Shown in pieces: positions 11,712 to 21,689 of a DNA stretch of 64,000 nt. Both the position numbers and the translations under genes were made by a program. The notes under the pieces are model-generated. The model had not been told where the DNA came from, did not search any database, and saw nothing but the letters and a program-made list of their open reading frames with translations. Source of the DNA: Diphasiastrum complanatum. Taxonomy: Eukaryota > Streptophyta > Lycopodiopsida > Lycopodiales > Lycopodiaceae. The number at the start of each line of letters is the position of its first letter. Position 1 is the stretch's first letter. The stretch covers positions 6,787,852 through 6,851,851 of the forward strand of contig CM055113.1 of the NCBI GenBank assembly GCA_029204225.1, given 5' to 3'.

Positions 11712-11826
11712 TGGCCAAATAGGGCCCAAAGCCAATACATGAATAAAAAGGGCCCATAGGTCTGCTTATGCATAATAAAGAATAAAAGAATGGACGCGGC
11801 CAATGTAATGAGCCGAGTCCATCACT
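11712..11826 (-). repeat. 5' LTR of element A, last segment
   Basis: This continues the LTR interrupted at 5219 and 5717, matching about 1145-1258. The outer end is ATCACT, followed by the target duplication CATCT (11827-11831). Confidence 0.8.
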
Positions 11827-11831
11827 CATCT

Positions 11832-12125
11832 TAAAGTTGTGTTTGTCAACTCTAAGAGAACACAGTTTACTTGTTAATAATAAGAAAAGTCAACTAGTTA
11901 AAAAGAGAGATTGAATATTGATGTCATGTTGTGTTGGCTAGAAGAGTAAAACCAGATCCTAAGAAAGTTAAAATTCTTGTGTGGTCTACGCCAGCTGATG
12001 TTACACAACATTGAGGTCTTTACTTGAATTGACCAATGTTGCTTGTTCAAACAAGATACTTTCAAAGTGGCAATATGGGATGAGCAAGCACGATATATTT
12101 GGAACACACTACAAGGTCAACACAT
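11832..12125 (+). pseudogene. Ty3-gypsy RT/RNase H relic, right half
   Basis: This resumes the frame broken at 877. It reads HLKVVF, then (one frame over) LREHSLLVNNKKSQ, then IEY*CHVV and VKPDPKKVKILVWSTPADVTQ, with several stops. This is the RT thumb/connection region of a gypsy polymerase; the final part fades near 12125. Confidence 0.75.
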
Positions 12126-12555
12126 TGGTCTTGATAGAGACCATAGAACCCATGGTTCTTGGAACCGTGGGTTCCAAGAGCAAGAACCATGCCACGGCTC
12201 ATGTTTAATTAATTAATTCTTTTTCCCCCTTTTCCCCCCAAAACATATTATGAGCTGAACTATATATATGTTTATAACTTTATAGTTTTTAATGTAATAT
12301 AAAAATGTTATTTAAAATCAGAAATAAACAGCAGAAGACAAGGAAGCCTGAATTAAAGCTGATTTCTGAAAATTACATTTTGATCGGCTTATGGCGAATT
12401 AGAGCATGCTACTGCTAGTTGAGGGCAGATCAAGCAATCGCATGATACATTCCACAGAAGCAACACTCTACAGCCGAGATAAACACGGATGGGAGAAACA
12501 CAGCAGCATGATTCATCGAGTGGGCTAACAATCATCTAAGAAGAGAAAAGAGCAC
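12126..12555. other. Unassigned; possible 3' flank of host gene
   Basis: AT-rich and without recognised coding sequence. If the exon at 12556-12654 is the last exon of the minus-strand gene, this would include its 3' UTR and terminator, but I cannot place a poly(A) site. Confidence 0.3.
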
Positions 12556-12654
12556 CTAGATTGCGGTCCTCTTCTCCTCTTTATGTGTAAACTGACTAGG
12601 TTCCAGCTGTTCCTCATGTCGTAGCTCTATACTGCATTCCATGATCATGAGCAA
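12556..12654 (-). CDS. Possible last exon of the unidentified host gene
   Basis: On the minus strand an acceptor (TTTTTAGATTTGTAG) at 12656-12655 is followed by 33 in-frame codons ending in TAG (12556-12558). They include MIMECSIELRHEEQLEP and HKEEKRTAI. It lies downstream of the better supported exons at 14016-19363 on the same strand. The exon at 14016 ends with a two-base overhang, so it cannot join this one directly in the frame given. At least one exon between them is missing from my reading, or this exon is spurious. Confidence 0.3.
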   Translation of the reverse strand: MLMIMECSIELRHEEQLEPSQFTHKEEKRTAI

Positions 12655-14015
12655 CTACAAATCTAAAAAGTATATCATATTTCTCACCCTTTATGTTGTA
12701 CTTAATAGTGTTAGCTGATGACAAATATTAGCTACTCATTTGTTTCTTTGCCGCGTAATAACTCAAGGACTACTCAACACTACAAAGCACATCTACCTTT
12801 ATCATCATAAGGAAAAAACCAACATAGAACACAACTAGGTACTATAGTTTATTTAAAGACAGTAAAGGCTCATGCATGTAGGGCAATCACAACCATGAGA
12901 GTAAACTCTCAAATATATGAAATTATGTGACTCCATTACATATGCACCAGGGTCCCAAAGCCATATGAGATAATTACAAGGACCTTTTTGCACTTCTTGC
13001 AGCTTGAAAGCTACACTTCACATTGGGGGAGAAAAATAAAGGTGCATATTCTCTGCATAAATGGTGATTATTCACCAAACAAGAGATGGTACAGGTTGCA
13101 ACACCTCTCCACAATGAAGATGTAGAGAGGAGTAGGATATAAATTAACCTGCACTGACATGAACAAGACCTTTACACAGAAAGTTGGAAGTAACCCCAAA
13201 CTTCCAAAGCTTCAAAGAGTTATGCTACTAGAACTCCTTTATTTTGACAAGAGTCTCTGGAAACCATTTGTCATAAAAATAAGAAAACTCGGCACTCCTT
13301 GTAGATTCAGATTCCAATCTTACTTAGATTGTCTTTATTTATTGTTTTGTAGATTCCTCATTTATTACTTCAAAATCCTATATTTGATGCATTTTCAAGT
13401 TACATAATGGTTCTTTCAAGTTTCAACTGTGATATTCGTTTAAACATTAAATTTGCTCAACCATGAGCTTATGATCAATGATAAACAGTTAAAAAAAAAA
13501 AAAATTAACATGCGGGATGATGTTCAAACTTTGTACTAACACAGGTGCAAGCTAGGGGTAAACTTTGAAATAGGGGATATTATTCTCAACAATTGGCATT
13601 GTTGTTGCCATTATGATACCCTTTAACTCAACCATTGTAAGGCTCGAAATTCAAACCAAGTAGGTGTTTAATGATCCAATTTTATCCTACTTCCTTGATG
13701 TACACAAAAATTGTCATAATCTTGATTTGCAACTCCAAAATCTCTGAAATAATAGCCGCATTCCCCTAAACACAATCAAATCCACTGTACTCAATGCCTT
13801 AAATTTTACTCAAATCATTTGAAAGGTACTAGTGCAGCACTTGCCATCAAAAAATCCCAAGATGATCAAGACTTCTTCCTCTTTGACTTTTTGGAACATA
13901 AGAAAATTTCTTGATTCAATTCATCCTAGATAATGATTATAAGAAACAAACAACTGAGCACACCAAAATTAGCTACTCAAGCTTGATTTGTAGCTAATTA
14001 GCATTTCCAACATAC
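12655..14015 (-). other. Presumed intron or introns of host gene
   Basis: No transposon domain and no exon I can support. An A-run at 13491-13504 is the only simple repeat. A phase-compatible exon may be hidden here. Confidence 0.3.
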
Positions 14016-14119
14016 CTCGCATCACCAGTATCATCTAATGAATTGATGGCATTTGCAATAACTCGAGATGCTGCCTCTCTAAACACCCGCTCTATGTTTT
14101 GCCACTCCTCTCCATAAGT
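14016..14119 (-). CDS. Exon of unidentified host gene
   Basis: Acceptor ATGTTGCAG ends at 14120 and donor GCGAG/GTATGT begins at 14015. The 104-base exon reads TYGEEWQNIERVFREAASR and continues to DDTGDAR in phase 0, with a two-base overhang at the end. The phase matches the preceding exon (18943-19155), and the intron between them contains copia B. The residues look like an amphipathic helix. I do not recognise the family. Confidence 0.6.
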
Positions 14120-14239
14120 CTGCAACATATGATTATCGTAAACCTTTTAAAATTAGGATGAGATAAGGAGTTCCTATAAATAGCATGTACAAAATCATGA
14201 GAGCCTTAAAAAGATGCCAAAAATTTAGAATGACAATGG

Positions 14240-14639
14240 TGATAGAATTATTACCATAATTCAGAAGAGGACTAAACCAATCTTATTAGTACTCACTAAC
14301 GCACACCATAGGATTGATAGAGCAAATAATAATATCTCAGATTTATCTCATAACTAGAAGCTCGCTACAATGGAATGGAGGAAGGGCGCAGCTCCTCATT
14401 AAATAATATTGTCTTAACCCTAGCTTAGGTAAAAGCAAAAAGCTTATACCTAAATCTAAATTCCATACTTGGTAAATATTCAAGTCAATTGATTAATCAA
14501 AAACTATGTCCTATAATAGATCTATAGCACCCTGCTACATGCAAAGTTCTATAACTAATCTAAATAGCATAGGCCCCTAAAATAACTCGCAAGCATGGCC
14601 TATTAACATTAGGGGTCAAACTAACATTGATTTCTAACA
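14240..14639 (-). repeat. Copia B 3' LTR (400 bp)
   Basis: The shorter form of the pair. It lacks the two internal tandem duplications found in the other LTR. Confidence 0.85.
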
Positions 14640-14778
14640 CTCCCCTTAATGTTAATTTTGTTATCTATCATTCCTAGACGTTCTCTAAACTTCTCAAATT
14701 TATTTTTACCAAGTTCCATATTAAAAAAATCTGCAATTTGCCTTCTATAGAACAATAGATAAGCTCAACTTCATGATT

Positions 14779-16720
14779 TTAAAGTTTCTCTCTAATAAAA
14801 TGTTGTTGCAATTCAATATGCTTTGATCTGCTATGAAAAACCAAATTCTTTGCCACCTTGATACAACTTTGGTGCTCAGACTGAAGTACTATAGGTGTTT
14901 CTTGTACCATATGAATATCATGTAGAATCTTTCGTAACCAAATATATATCCTCACATGTTGCAACCATAGTAGCTTGGTACTCTGCCTCTAAAGATAATA
15001 ATGCAATGGTAGACTGCTTCTCTGAACTCCAAGATACATAACCTGATCTAAGACTAAAGACAAAACCTGCATTCGATCTTCAATCTTTTGCATCTCCAAC
15101 CCAATCCCCATCAACATACCCCTACAACTACACATCATCTTGTCTTCAATAAAAGATACCAAACTGTAAAGTACCTTTAATATATCTAAGTATCTGCTTC
15201 GTAGCAGGGCTTAGCCATAAAAGTGACTAACCATACTAACTGCATATGCAATATCTGGTCGTGTAGTCATTAGATAGATCAAACTACCAACAAGTTTCCT
15301 ATATAACGTTTCATCTACATCTTGATCTTCCTCATCTTTCAAAACCTAACTTATATCCACAACCATATGGAATTGAAAAAGGCTTGCATTCTGACATCCC
15401 AAATTTCTCAAGAAGTTCATGTGCATACTTAGATTGAGAAATAAATAGACCATGTGCTACTCTCCATACCTCAATCCCAAGAAAATATTAAAGTGAACCA
15501 AGATCTTTCATGTCAAACTCTGATGAGAGATCTTTCTTAATTTTGAATCAAAACTTGATTAGATCCTATGATGATAAGGTCATCAAGATACATCACAACA
15601 ATACCAATCTGATTTACCACAACACAAAGTGTAGGCTATGCACTACTCCTCTGAAAACCAAGCTCCTCAAAGTATGTATCAATGATAATGTGAGAAAAAA
15701 GTACAAAATGGACCAAGAGTGGATCCTAATCTGATCCTCAAGAGGGATTGGATGTTAGATTTACTTGATCTATCAATCTACTTGAGATTAAGATCAATCT
15801 AGATCAATTCTAGACATAAAATCCTAACAAGAACAATCATTAATGAAGGTAGGTGTACTTTCTGGTTTCACACGTGTGAAACTCTGTCTGAGTACGGACT
15901 CCAACCTAAAAATCAAGTACACTATGATAGAACCTCAAAACAATCAAAACAAATGTAGACAAATGGAGAGAATCACACAAAATTGCTTCCAAAATCAAGA
16001 TTGATGTCTCACATTGATTATGGCCAAATATGCCTCTATATATACACTTCTTGGAGCTCGAGGTACTGATCATGCATCAGATCTCACACGTGTGAGGATG
16101 CCTTGTCATCATCATGCAATTTTGACAAAGCTTTGTCAACCTACAAACCATCTCTTCCTGACCTTTGATTATGTATCCCGCAAGCTGCTCCATATAGACT
16201 TCTTCCTTTGGAAATCCATTCAAAAATGCACTCTTAACATCCATTTGTTGGATATCCCAACCAAATCGAGTTGCCAATGACAACACCGTCCTCATAGTAG
16301 TTAAATTTGCACTTGGTTCTATAATTCCACTTACAACCAATGGCCTGTTTCCTGGTTGGGAAATACACAAGCTTCCAAGTGTTGTTCTTTATGACAGAGT
16401 GTACTCCTCATCCATAGTTTTCCTACATATGTCCTCTTTTTTAACCTCTCTAAAAGTAGATGGATCTTTTGTTTCTACTATAGCCATTAATGCAAAATGT
16501 ACATCCTCATCCTGATGTTGATCCCCATGTCGATCCTGATCTTGATCCTTATGTTGCTTCTCAATCCTTGTTGATCTTTTAGCTCCCTGTTTACTTGACT
16601 CTCCCTATTCTAAGATGACACCATCTTTGATTGTCTCATAGTACCACCTAGGTAACTTTCTAGTAAACGATGTAGGATGCTTCATGCCTAGAGAAGTTGG
16701 AGTTAAATAAGTATACTTAA
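14779..16720 (-). pseudogene. Copia B RT and RNase H remnants
   Basis: From 16720 downward on the minus strand: the integrase-RT linker, RT fingers with TMRTVLSLATRFGWD and QQMDVKSAFLNGF (16370-16130), then an inserted LTR (15689-16127). RT resumes at IDTYFEELGF after losing about 15 codons of the segment that should follow the fingers. RNase H and the C-terminus follow, ending VLQSEHQSCIKVAKN and HSRSKHIELQQHF (14964-14779). There are many stops and frameshifts. Confidence 0.75.
15689..16127 (-). repeat. Solo LTR inserted in copia B RT
   Basis: It begins TGTGAGAAAA and ends CAATTTTGACA. Start, end and several internal words resemble the copia G LTR (GTACA..., GGACCA..., AATTTTxxCA), so it is a diverged relative. 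It has two 14-bp palindromes, TTCACACGTGTGAA (15867-15880) and CTCACACGTGTGAG (16083-16096). I see no target duplication, and about 45 bases of host RT are missing at the junction, so a deletion accompanied or followed insertion. Orientation is inferred from the G LTR. Confidence 0.6.
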
Positions 16721-16734
16721 CCTCTCTTTACCTT

Positions 16735-17290
16735 TTTTTGGTGTAAGCAATTCATGGGTTGATTCGATGTATATTGATGATCTTATCATCAAAGGTTCTA
16801 GTCACGTTTTGATTCAGAATATTAAGAAAGATCTCTCATTAGTGTTTGATATGAAAGATCTTGGTTCACTACAGTACTTTCTAGGGATTGAGGTATGGAG
16901 GGTACCACATGGACTAGTTATTTCTCAATCTAAGTAAGTATGCACATGAACTTCTTGAGAATTTTGGGATTTCAGAATGCAAACCTGAGAGAAACTTCAG
17001 AATCATTAAGTTGAGCTTATCTATTGTCCTATAGAAGACCGAGTTTAGATCAAGCTCTTTGCTTTTAGCTTTTTGTTGTATGCTTTTTTGCTAAGGCTAC
17101 TGGACAATTATATAAGGAGGATTGGAGCCCCACCTCCTTCATTCCATTGTAGTGAGTTCTCCAGACTTATGATTAATCTAAGAATTGTTCTAGTGCTCAA
17201 TCATCTTGTTGTGTATAAGTACTAATATGATTAGGCTACTCTATCTTAAAACATTATATTCATAATTTTGATAGAATAATCATATCTTTA
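16735..17290 (+). pseudogene. Inverted copia fragment (RT plus LTR piece) inside copia B
   Basis: The plus strand reads VYIDDLIIKGSSHVLIQNI and DLGSLQYFLGIEVWRVPHG, a copia RT palm segment equivalent to the minus-strand sequence at about 15360-15640. It passes directly into LTR-like sequence (about 17020-17290) that is the reverse complement of the copia B LTR 5' region. It is thus a deleted relative in opposite orientation, forming an imperfect inverted repeat. Bases 17173-17249 recur exactly at 26952-27028. Confidence 0.65.
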
Positions 17291-17299
17291 ACTAATAAG

Positions 17300-17482
17300 T
17301 TAATGATATGATGAGCTTTTTTTTACCGTTTCATATACTCTCTCAATCCTCAGTTGTGGGGGGGATTTTATCCCAATATCTCGATCCATGAGAATATTTT
17401 GCATCTTGAATTTCCAGATGCTAACACGTGTGCCATCGAGTTTACTTGTCTCGGATAATACCACATCATTTAAATTTGCCAT
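17300..17482 (-). pseudogene. gag: Copia B gag N-terminus
   Basis: ATG at 17482 begins MANLNDVVLSETSKLDGTRV, then SIWKFKMQNILMDRD, a typical copia gag start. Similarity ends near 17380, and the rest of gag, protease and integrase is gone. Confidence 0.6.
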
Positions 17483-17494
17483 CGTATGACTCAA

Positions 17495-18259
17495 AAGCTA
17501 ATGAGCAAAAATTGTTGGGTTTACAAAAGATTCTCGCTGTCTTATTGCCAGTTCCACAGAATTTGTCATAAAAATCTTCAATCTTTGTTGGTTAAGATTT
17601 TGAGTAAACAAACGGTTATAGGTCTAAAAAATTTCAGCAACCTGTTTTCTTCATTACCATCATCTGCCTGTCCTAGTACACCAATGCTTGTCCTGCAGAT
17701 CTGATCTTTAATGATCTGCTCGACAGCTCCTGTGCTCCTGGAATCTGATCTTCAAAAACCTGTCCAAGTTCAGTGCTCTCACAAGATCTTTTGGTACGAA
17801 TTCATGAACTACTCCAAATGGCCATTGGCGACGTACCTATCCACTAAGCTATATCATACTGCAGCAAGTAGATTTCGATTCAACGGCTTTCAGTAGCAAG
17901 CGATCTGTAGAAACACTCCAGCTATATATCCTTCAACTGAGTTCTGGGTTAGCAACGCTCACTTACAACAGAAGAACTTCGTCTTGACTTTTCAGAATTT
18001 AGAAAATGATGTTCCAACGAACTGTCTGATCGCTATTTCTGAAGCTGAATCTTCAGCAATATGGTTTGAAGACTGGTATTTTAAATAACCGTAGTCCTAC
18101 CAATAATCTGCCTTGCAAATAAAGTCTCCAGCGATCTTCAAACAACAATAGCAATGCTCCAACGCTTCAACTCCAATAGTCCAAATCATCTTCAAAACAT
18201 AATCCGACTAGTAGCGATCCTCTTCCTACATTCAAAACTCCAATCAGAAGCACCCTGGA
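17495..18259 (-). other. Copia B untranslated leader
   Basis: A leader between the PBS and the gag start, with no coding signal or further insertion that I recognise. Confidence 0.5.
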
Positions 18260-18269
18260 TCTGATACCA

Positions 18270-18841
18270 TGATAGAATTATTAGCATGATTCTGAAGAGT
18301 AAACTAATCTTATTAGTACTCACTCACACACACCATAGGATCGATAGAGCAAATAATAAAATCTCAAATCTATCTCATAACCAGAAGCTCACTACAATAG
18401 AATGATGGAGGAGGCATAGGATCGTTAGAGCAAATAATAAAATCTCAAATCTATCTCATAACCAGAAGCTCACTGCAATAGAATGATGGAGGAGGCCACA
18501 ACTCATTAAATAATATTGTCCTAAATCCAACTTAGGTAAAAGCAAAAAGTTTATACCTACATCTCAATTCTATACTTGGTGAATTCCCAAATCAATTACT
18601 GAATCAAGAAAAATACATCCTCTAATCCAACCTAGGTAAAACCAAAAAGCTTATACCTACATCTCAATTCTATACTTGGTGAATTCCTGAATCAATTACT
18701 GAATCAAGAAAAATACGTCCTATAATAGATCTGTAGCGCCTAATACATGCAAAGTTCTATGGCTAATCTCGTAGGCCCCTAAAATAGCTCGCAGGCATGG
18801 CCTATTAACATTAGGGGTCAAATTAACATTAATTTCTAACA
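18270..18841 (-). repeat. Copia B 5' LTR (572 bp) with two internal tandem duplications
   Basis: Compared with the 400-bp partner, this LTR carries one duplication of about 82 bp (unit starting CATAGGATC, near 18337-18500) and another of about 99 bp (unit starting near 18527). The PBS-like TGGTATCAGA lies at 18260-18269 on the minus strand. Confidence 0.8.
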
Positions 18842-18942
18842 AATGGTTGATTGAAGAAGATTTTGACATAGAGACATTTATGCCAAACACGATAAACATG
18901 CAGACCTCAATACAGAAAAAAAAGAGGGCCATAACCACTAAC

Positions 18943-19155
18943 TTCTGCAGTTATAAGTACAGAATAGTAGATATCATGAGAGATTGATTCTCGGTCAAAA
19001 TGATCCTTCCCCATTCGTGACTTATTCAAGAAGTCTTGCATGCCTTGGTTAAATTTTCCCTTCTCAAAATCACCGTAATTCAGGCTTTCTTCACATACGG
19101 CATGACCCAATATGATGACTGCATCAAGTGGCACACTACTTTTCTCAGCATCTGT
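18943..19155 (-). CDS. Exon of unidentified host gene
   Basis: Acceptor TTGTGCAG at 19157-19156 and donor GAA/GTTAGT at 18942-18941 bound 213 bases, exactly 71 codons, phase 0 to 0. The peptide includes PLDAVIILGHAVCEESLNYG, FNQGMQDFLNKSRMGK and DHFDRESISHDIYYSVLITAE. There is no stop in this frame and the hydrophobic pattern looks like real protein. The next exon (14016-14119) continues in phase. I cannot name the family. Confidence 0.65.
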
Positions 19156-19287
19156 CTGCACAATTTAGAAGAAAAAACTTCAGGCTTCACATATAGAGTG
19201 TAACATACTTCGACTAAAAAAGCCAGTATATAAGAAAGATTCATGACAAATGCCAATCAGGCCTTCCACACAGAGAAGTAAACTTAC

Positions 19288-19363
19288 TAGCCTTTTGCCA
19301 GCTAGTTGAGCGGCAGCAGCTAGCTCATGCTTGTATCCAGCCAAATACAAGAAGTAGACCCTC
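19288..19363 (-). CDS. Exon of unidentified host gene
   Basis: Acceptor CAGCTTTTAG before 19363 and donor CTA/GTAAGT at 19287-19286. After one base completing a codon, it reads RVYFLYLAGYKHELAAAAQL then AGKRL and ends on a codon boundary, in phase with the exon at 19155. It is helix-like, perhaps a TPR- or ARM-type helix pair, but this is a guess. Upstream exons must lie beyond 19363, possibly across the LINE/chromovirus block. Confidence 0.55.
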
Positions 19364-19579
19364 CTAAAAGCTGTCATTTCAAATTTCAAATTACAAATTA
19401 CAAACAATGCATAGATTGCATCTAGACTGAATATATCTCATCAAAATATCAGAACTTCATGAATCGGATTGCTTAAATGAATGTATATTATTAGCATTCT
19501 CTTTCTCTTATGTTAAAAGGAGAATAAAAATTAAAACCTTTTGAAAGCCTTTCCTAACAAGGTCTGTTATCACAAATTC

Positions 19580-19581
<2 letters not shown>

Positions 19582-19624
<43 letters not shown>
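19582..19624 (+). repeat. (CT)n microsatellite at 5' junction of LINE L-A
   Basis: About 21 CT units lie directly before the 5'-truncated LINE copy. CT is on the LINE sense strand, as at the other LINE junctions. Confidence 0.9.
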
Positions 19625-19626
<2 letters not shown>

Positions 19627-19629
<3 letters not shown>

Positions 19630-20768
19630 TCCTTCCTTTTCTTTAGCCTTGTTACTATTTCTTTGCCTCGACAGTTCTCACCCCCACCATTGTCTCGTGC
19701 ACCCAAATGCTTTTTTGACTACTCACTCGCACCTACCTATCAGCATTCGCTTACCCACTTTTTCCCACATCATAGCTCGCTTGAAGCGCAAGCTTCCTTC
19801 CTTACCACAGCACTCCATACAGCTGCCATTGCTTCCTTCCCTTATAAACCCCATCGTAACAAACACAAACAAAACACCAAGCCTAGATCGGTACGCCCAC
19901 CTTGGTATGACGATGATTGTCGTTCCCACCATCACCTTGTCACACATGCTCGCATACACACACCTCATCTCTTGCAATCCACACGTCGTCTCTTTACCCG
20001 CTTCGTCGTAAGAAACGGGCATATGATAGTTTGGAAGAGCAACGACTTATTGATCTTCTCTATAGTTCTTCCACAGGCGCATTCTGGCGTGAGTTCATTC
20101 CCCGTGCTCCACCTCCGCTCCTTGATGATTTGCGCATTTGGACTGATGTCACTGCCTTATATACCATTGATACTGACACACACATTTCCATCTCCCCTAG
20201 ACCTTCTGAGTTTACCTTCTTCACTACTGATATGGTCCACAACGCCATCAAGAAATTGAATACCAATAAAGCCAAGGATATTGATGACCTTGAATCCGAG
20301 CTTTTAATCCATGCTGCTGATTTACTATCACCTCTCCTAGCCACTCTACTCAATCAAGCTTGTCTCCGGTTTTCCTTCTTGGTGCACCAACATCATCCAC
20401 CCCATACACAAAAATGGTGATCCTATGAATCCTAGTAACTATCGGACTCTTATGATTGGGAACGTTATCACGAAGTTGTACGGCATTATTCTTCAATCAG
20501 CTGTGAGTACTGAGGCAGAGACCAGGAGATTGCATGCTATGGGCCAAGCTGGATTTAGAGCCCATTATTCTACTATTGATCATATCTTTACTCTCAGAGC
20601 CATTATTCAGGAAGCTCGGCACCGGCGAGAGCGAGTTTATCGTTGCTTCGTGGACTTCAGGAGAGCCTTCGACTCTGTCCCATGCTCCTTACTCATTCAG
20701 CGGATACGAGACCTTGGTTTCTCTGATAACACCGTCTTAGCAGTGATGGCACTTTATGAGAGAGTATC
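19627..20768 (+). pseudogene. LINE copy L-A, 5'-truncated ORF2
   Basis: Collinear with about 36745-37830 of L-D. It begins in the endonuclease-RT linker (SLPRQFSPPPL, PPWYDDDCRSHHH), continues through ISISPRPSEFTFFTTDMVHN and MGQAGFRAHYST, and reaches RT motif A FVDFRRAFDSVP. It stops at ALYERV, before the YADD box. At least three frame breaks (about 20000, 20400 and others) disable it. The sequence after 20768 is unrelated, so the 3' half is missing. Confidence 0.8.
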
Positions 20769-21689
20769 ACATATAGATCCGTGGGTTGATGCAAGGGAAG
20801 AAATTCATGCTAACAACATATTCTTTTAAGATAATCTCCGGTTGAGATTTTGGATGTGAAATAGCACTCTTTGAGAAATATTCTCTCTTAGAGGATAACC
20901 TAGTTACAGGATTCTCGGTTATGAAAGTGTTGTGTACAGATCAAGAGTTATCTATAGAGATATGCTATGTAGTGAATCTTTGTGGATCATTAAAACCTTT
21001 TGTACAAACTTCTAATCCTATAGATCTACAAAGTATTCCGTGAACTAAGTTTATTTGCATGCATAAACTAGTTGTTGATACATAGACATTTGAAATATTT
21101 TCTAAATCTGATACAGCTAACCGAGTCAGAAGCGTTACTTCTGAGTTAGTTGTGGAAAATCAACAATATAATCTTACTTATAAATATTGTTGTTGAGAGG
21201 TATTGCTTATAAGTCACATCATTTATGAGTCATTTTGGATTCATTTACTGATGGGTGTGCATAGAATACAAGAGAACTTTTGGGACTTATCTTTTCCCGT
21301 TCGGAGAAGATGGAATGCTATCCCGGAAGACTCGGGAGAGTTGGATAGTTGTGGGTTGCCAAAAGTCAGAGCTTCATGTACTGAAGTTCTTGTGAATCTT
21401 AAGTTATTCTAGATTAGAACTTAAGAGAAAAATCTAGACGTATTCTAGATTGGGACCCTAACTTTAGAATGACAATTTGTGCCATATCTAAAGTGAGGGT
21501 ATTCTTGTAATTACAATCCTTTTATTGACACCGAGTGTGAGTTGGAAAAGTCTGGAACTTTTTAGATGGAAAGGACTTTCAAGAACAACTCATGTGTCTT
21601 TTAAGAATTGTAATACACTCTTATGATATGATATGGTCTCGGGAATCTAGAGACTTGGGATTGGTGAATCATAACTCAGATTCTAGGGA
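20769..21689. other. Unassigned sequence between LINE copies
   Basis: No recognised domain. It precedes a decayed chromovirus integrase and may be the older 5' part of that relic, but I cannot align it with element C. Confidence 0.35.

Larger units (their letters stand above)
878..11826 (-). mobile_element. Element A: Ty3-gypsy deletion derivative with AGT...ACT LTR ends, hosting nested insertions
   Basis: The two LTRs are 878-1258 (3' LTR) and 4962-11826 (5' LTR, interrupted by a solo LTR and copia G). The whole is flanked by a perfect 5-bp duplication CATCT at 873-877 and 11827-11831. On the minus strand the LTR starts AGTTATGG or AGTGATGG and ends TTGTAAC/GT, so the termini are AGT...ACT, not TG...CA. 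A primer-binding site abuts the 5' LTR, and a purine tract GCAGAGGAG abuts the 3' LTR (1259-1267). Between them are broken gag, CCHC, protease and only the start of RT; RNase H and integrase are missing. It is therefore non-autonomous. Its insertion point lies in an older gypsy RT frame. Confidence 0.8.
14240..18841 (-). mobile_element. Copia B: degraded Ty1-copia element in a host intron
   Basis: The LTRs at 14240-14639 and 18270-18841 both start TGATAGAATT and end TTTCTAACA. A perfect duplication AATGG flanks the element (14235-14239 and 18842-18846). The PBS is next to the right LTR and the polypurine tract AAGGGGAG next to the left one. Internally there is a gag start, RT and RNase H remnants, a foreign solo LTR (15689-16127) and an inverted copia fragment (16735-17290). 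Integrase is lost. It lies wholly inside the intron between exons at 18943 and 14119. Confidence 0.85.

Noticed and set aside
13159-13407. 82-codon plus frame
   Set aside because: No motif, no splice support, and opposite in strand to the host gene intron it sits in.
19541-20259. Alternative plus frames over LINE L-A rich in Ser/Pro/His
   Set aside because: They are shifted readings of ORF2; the frames with RT motifs are annotated instead.
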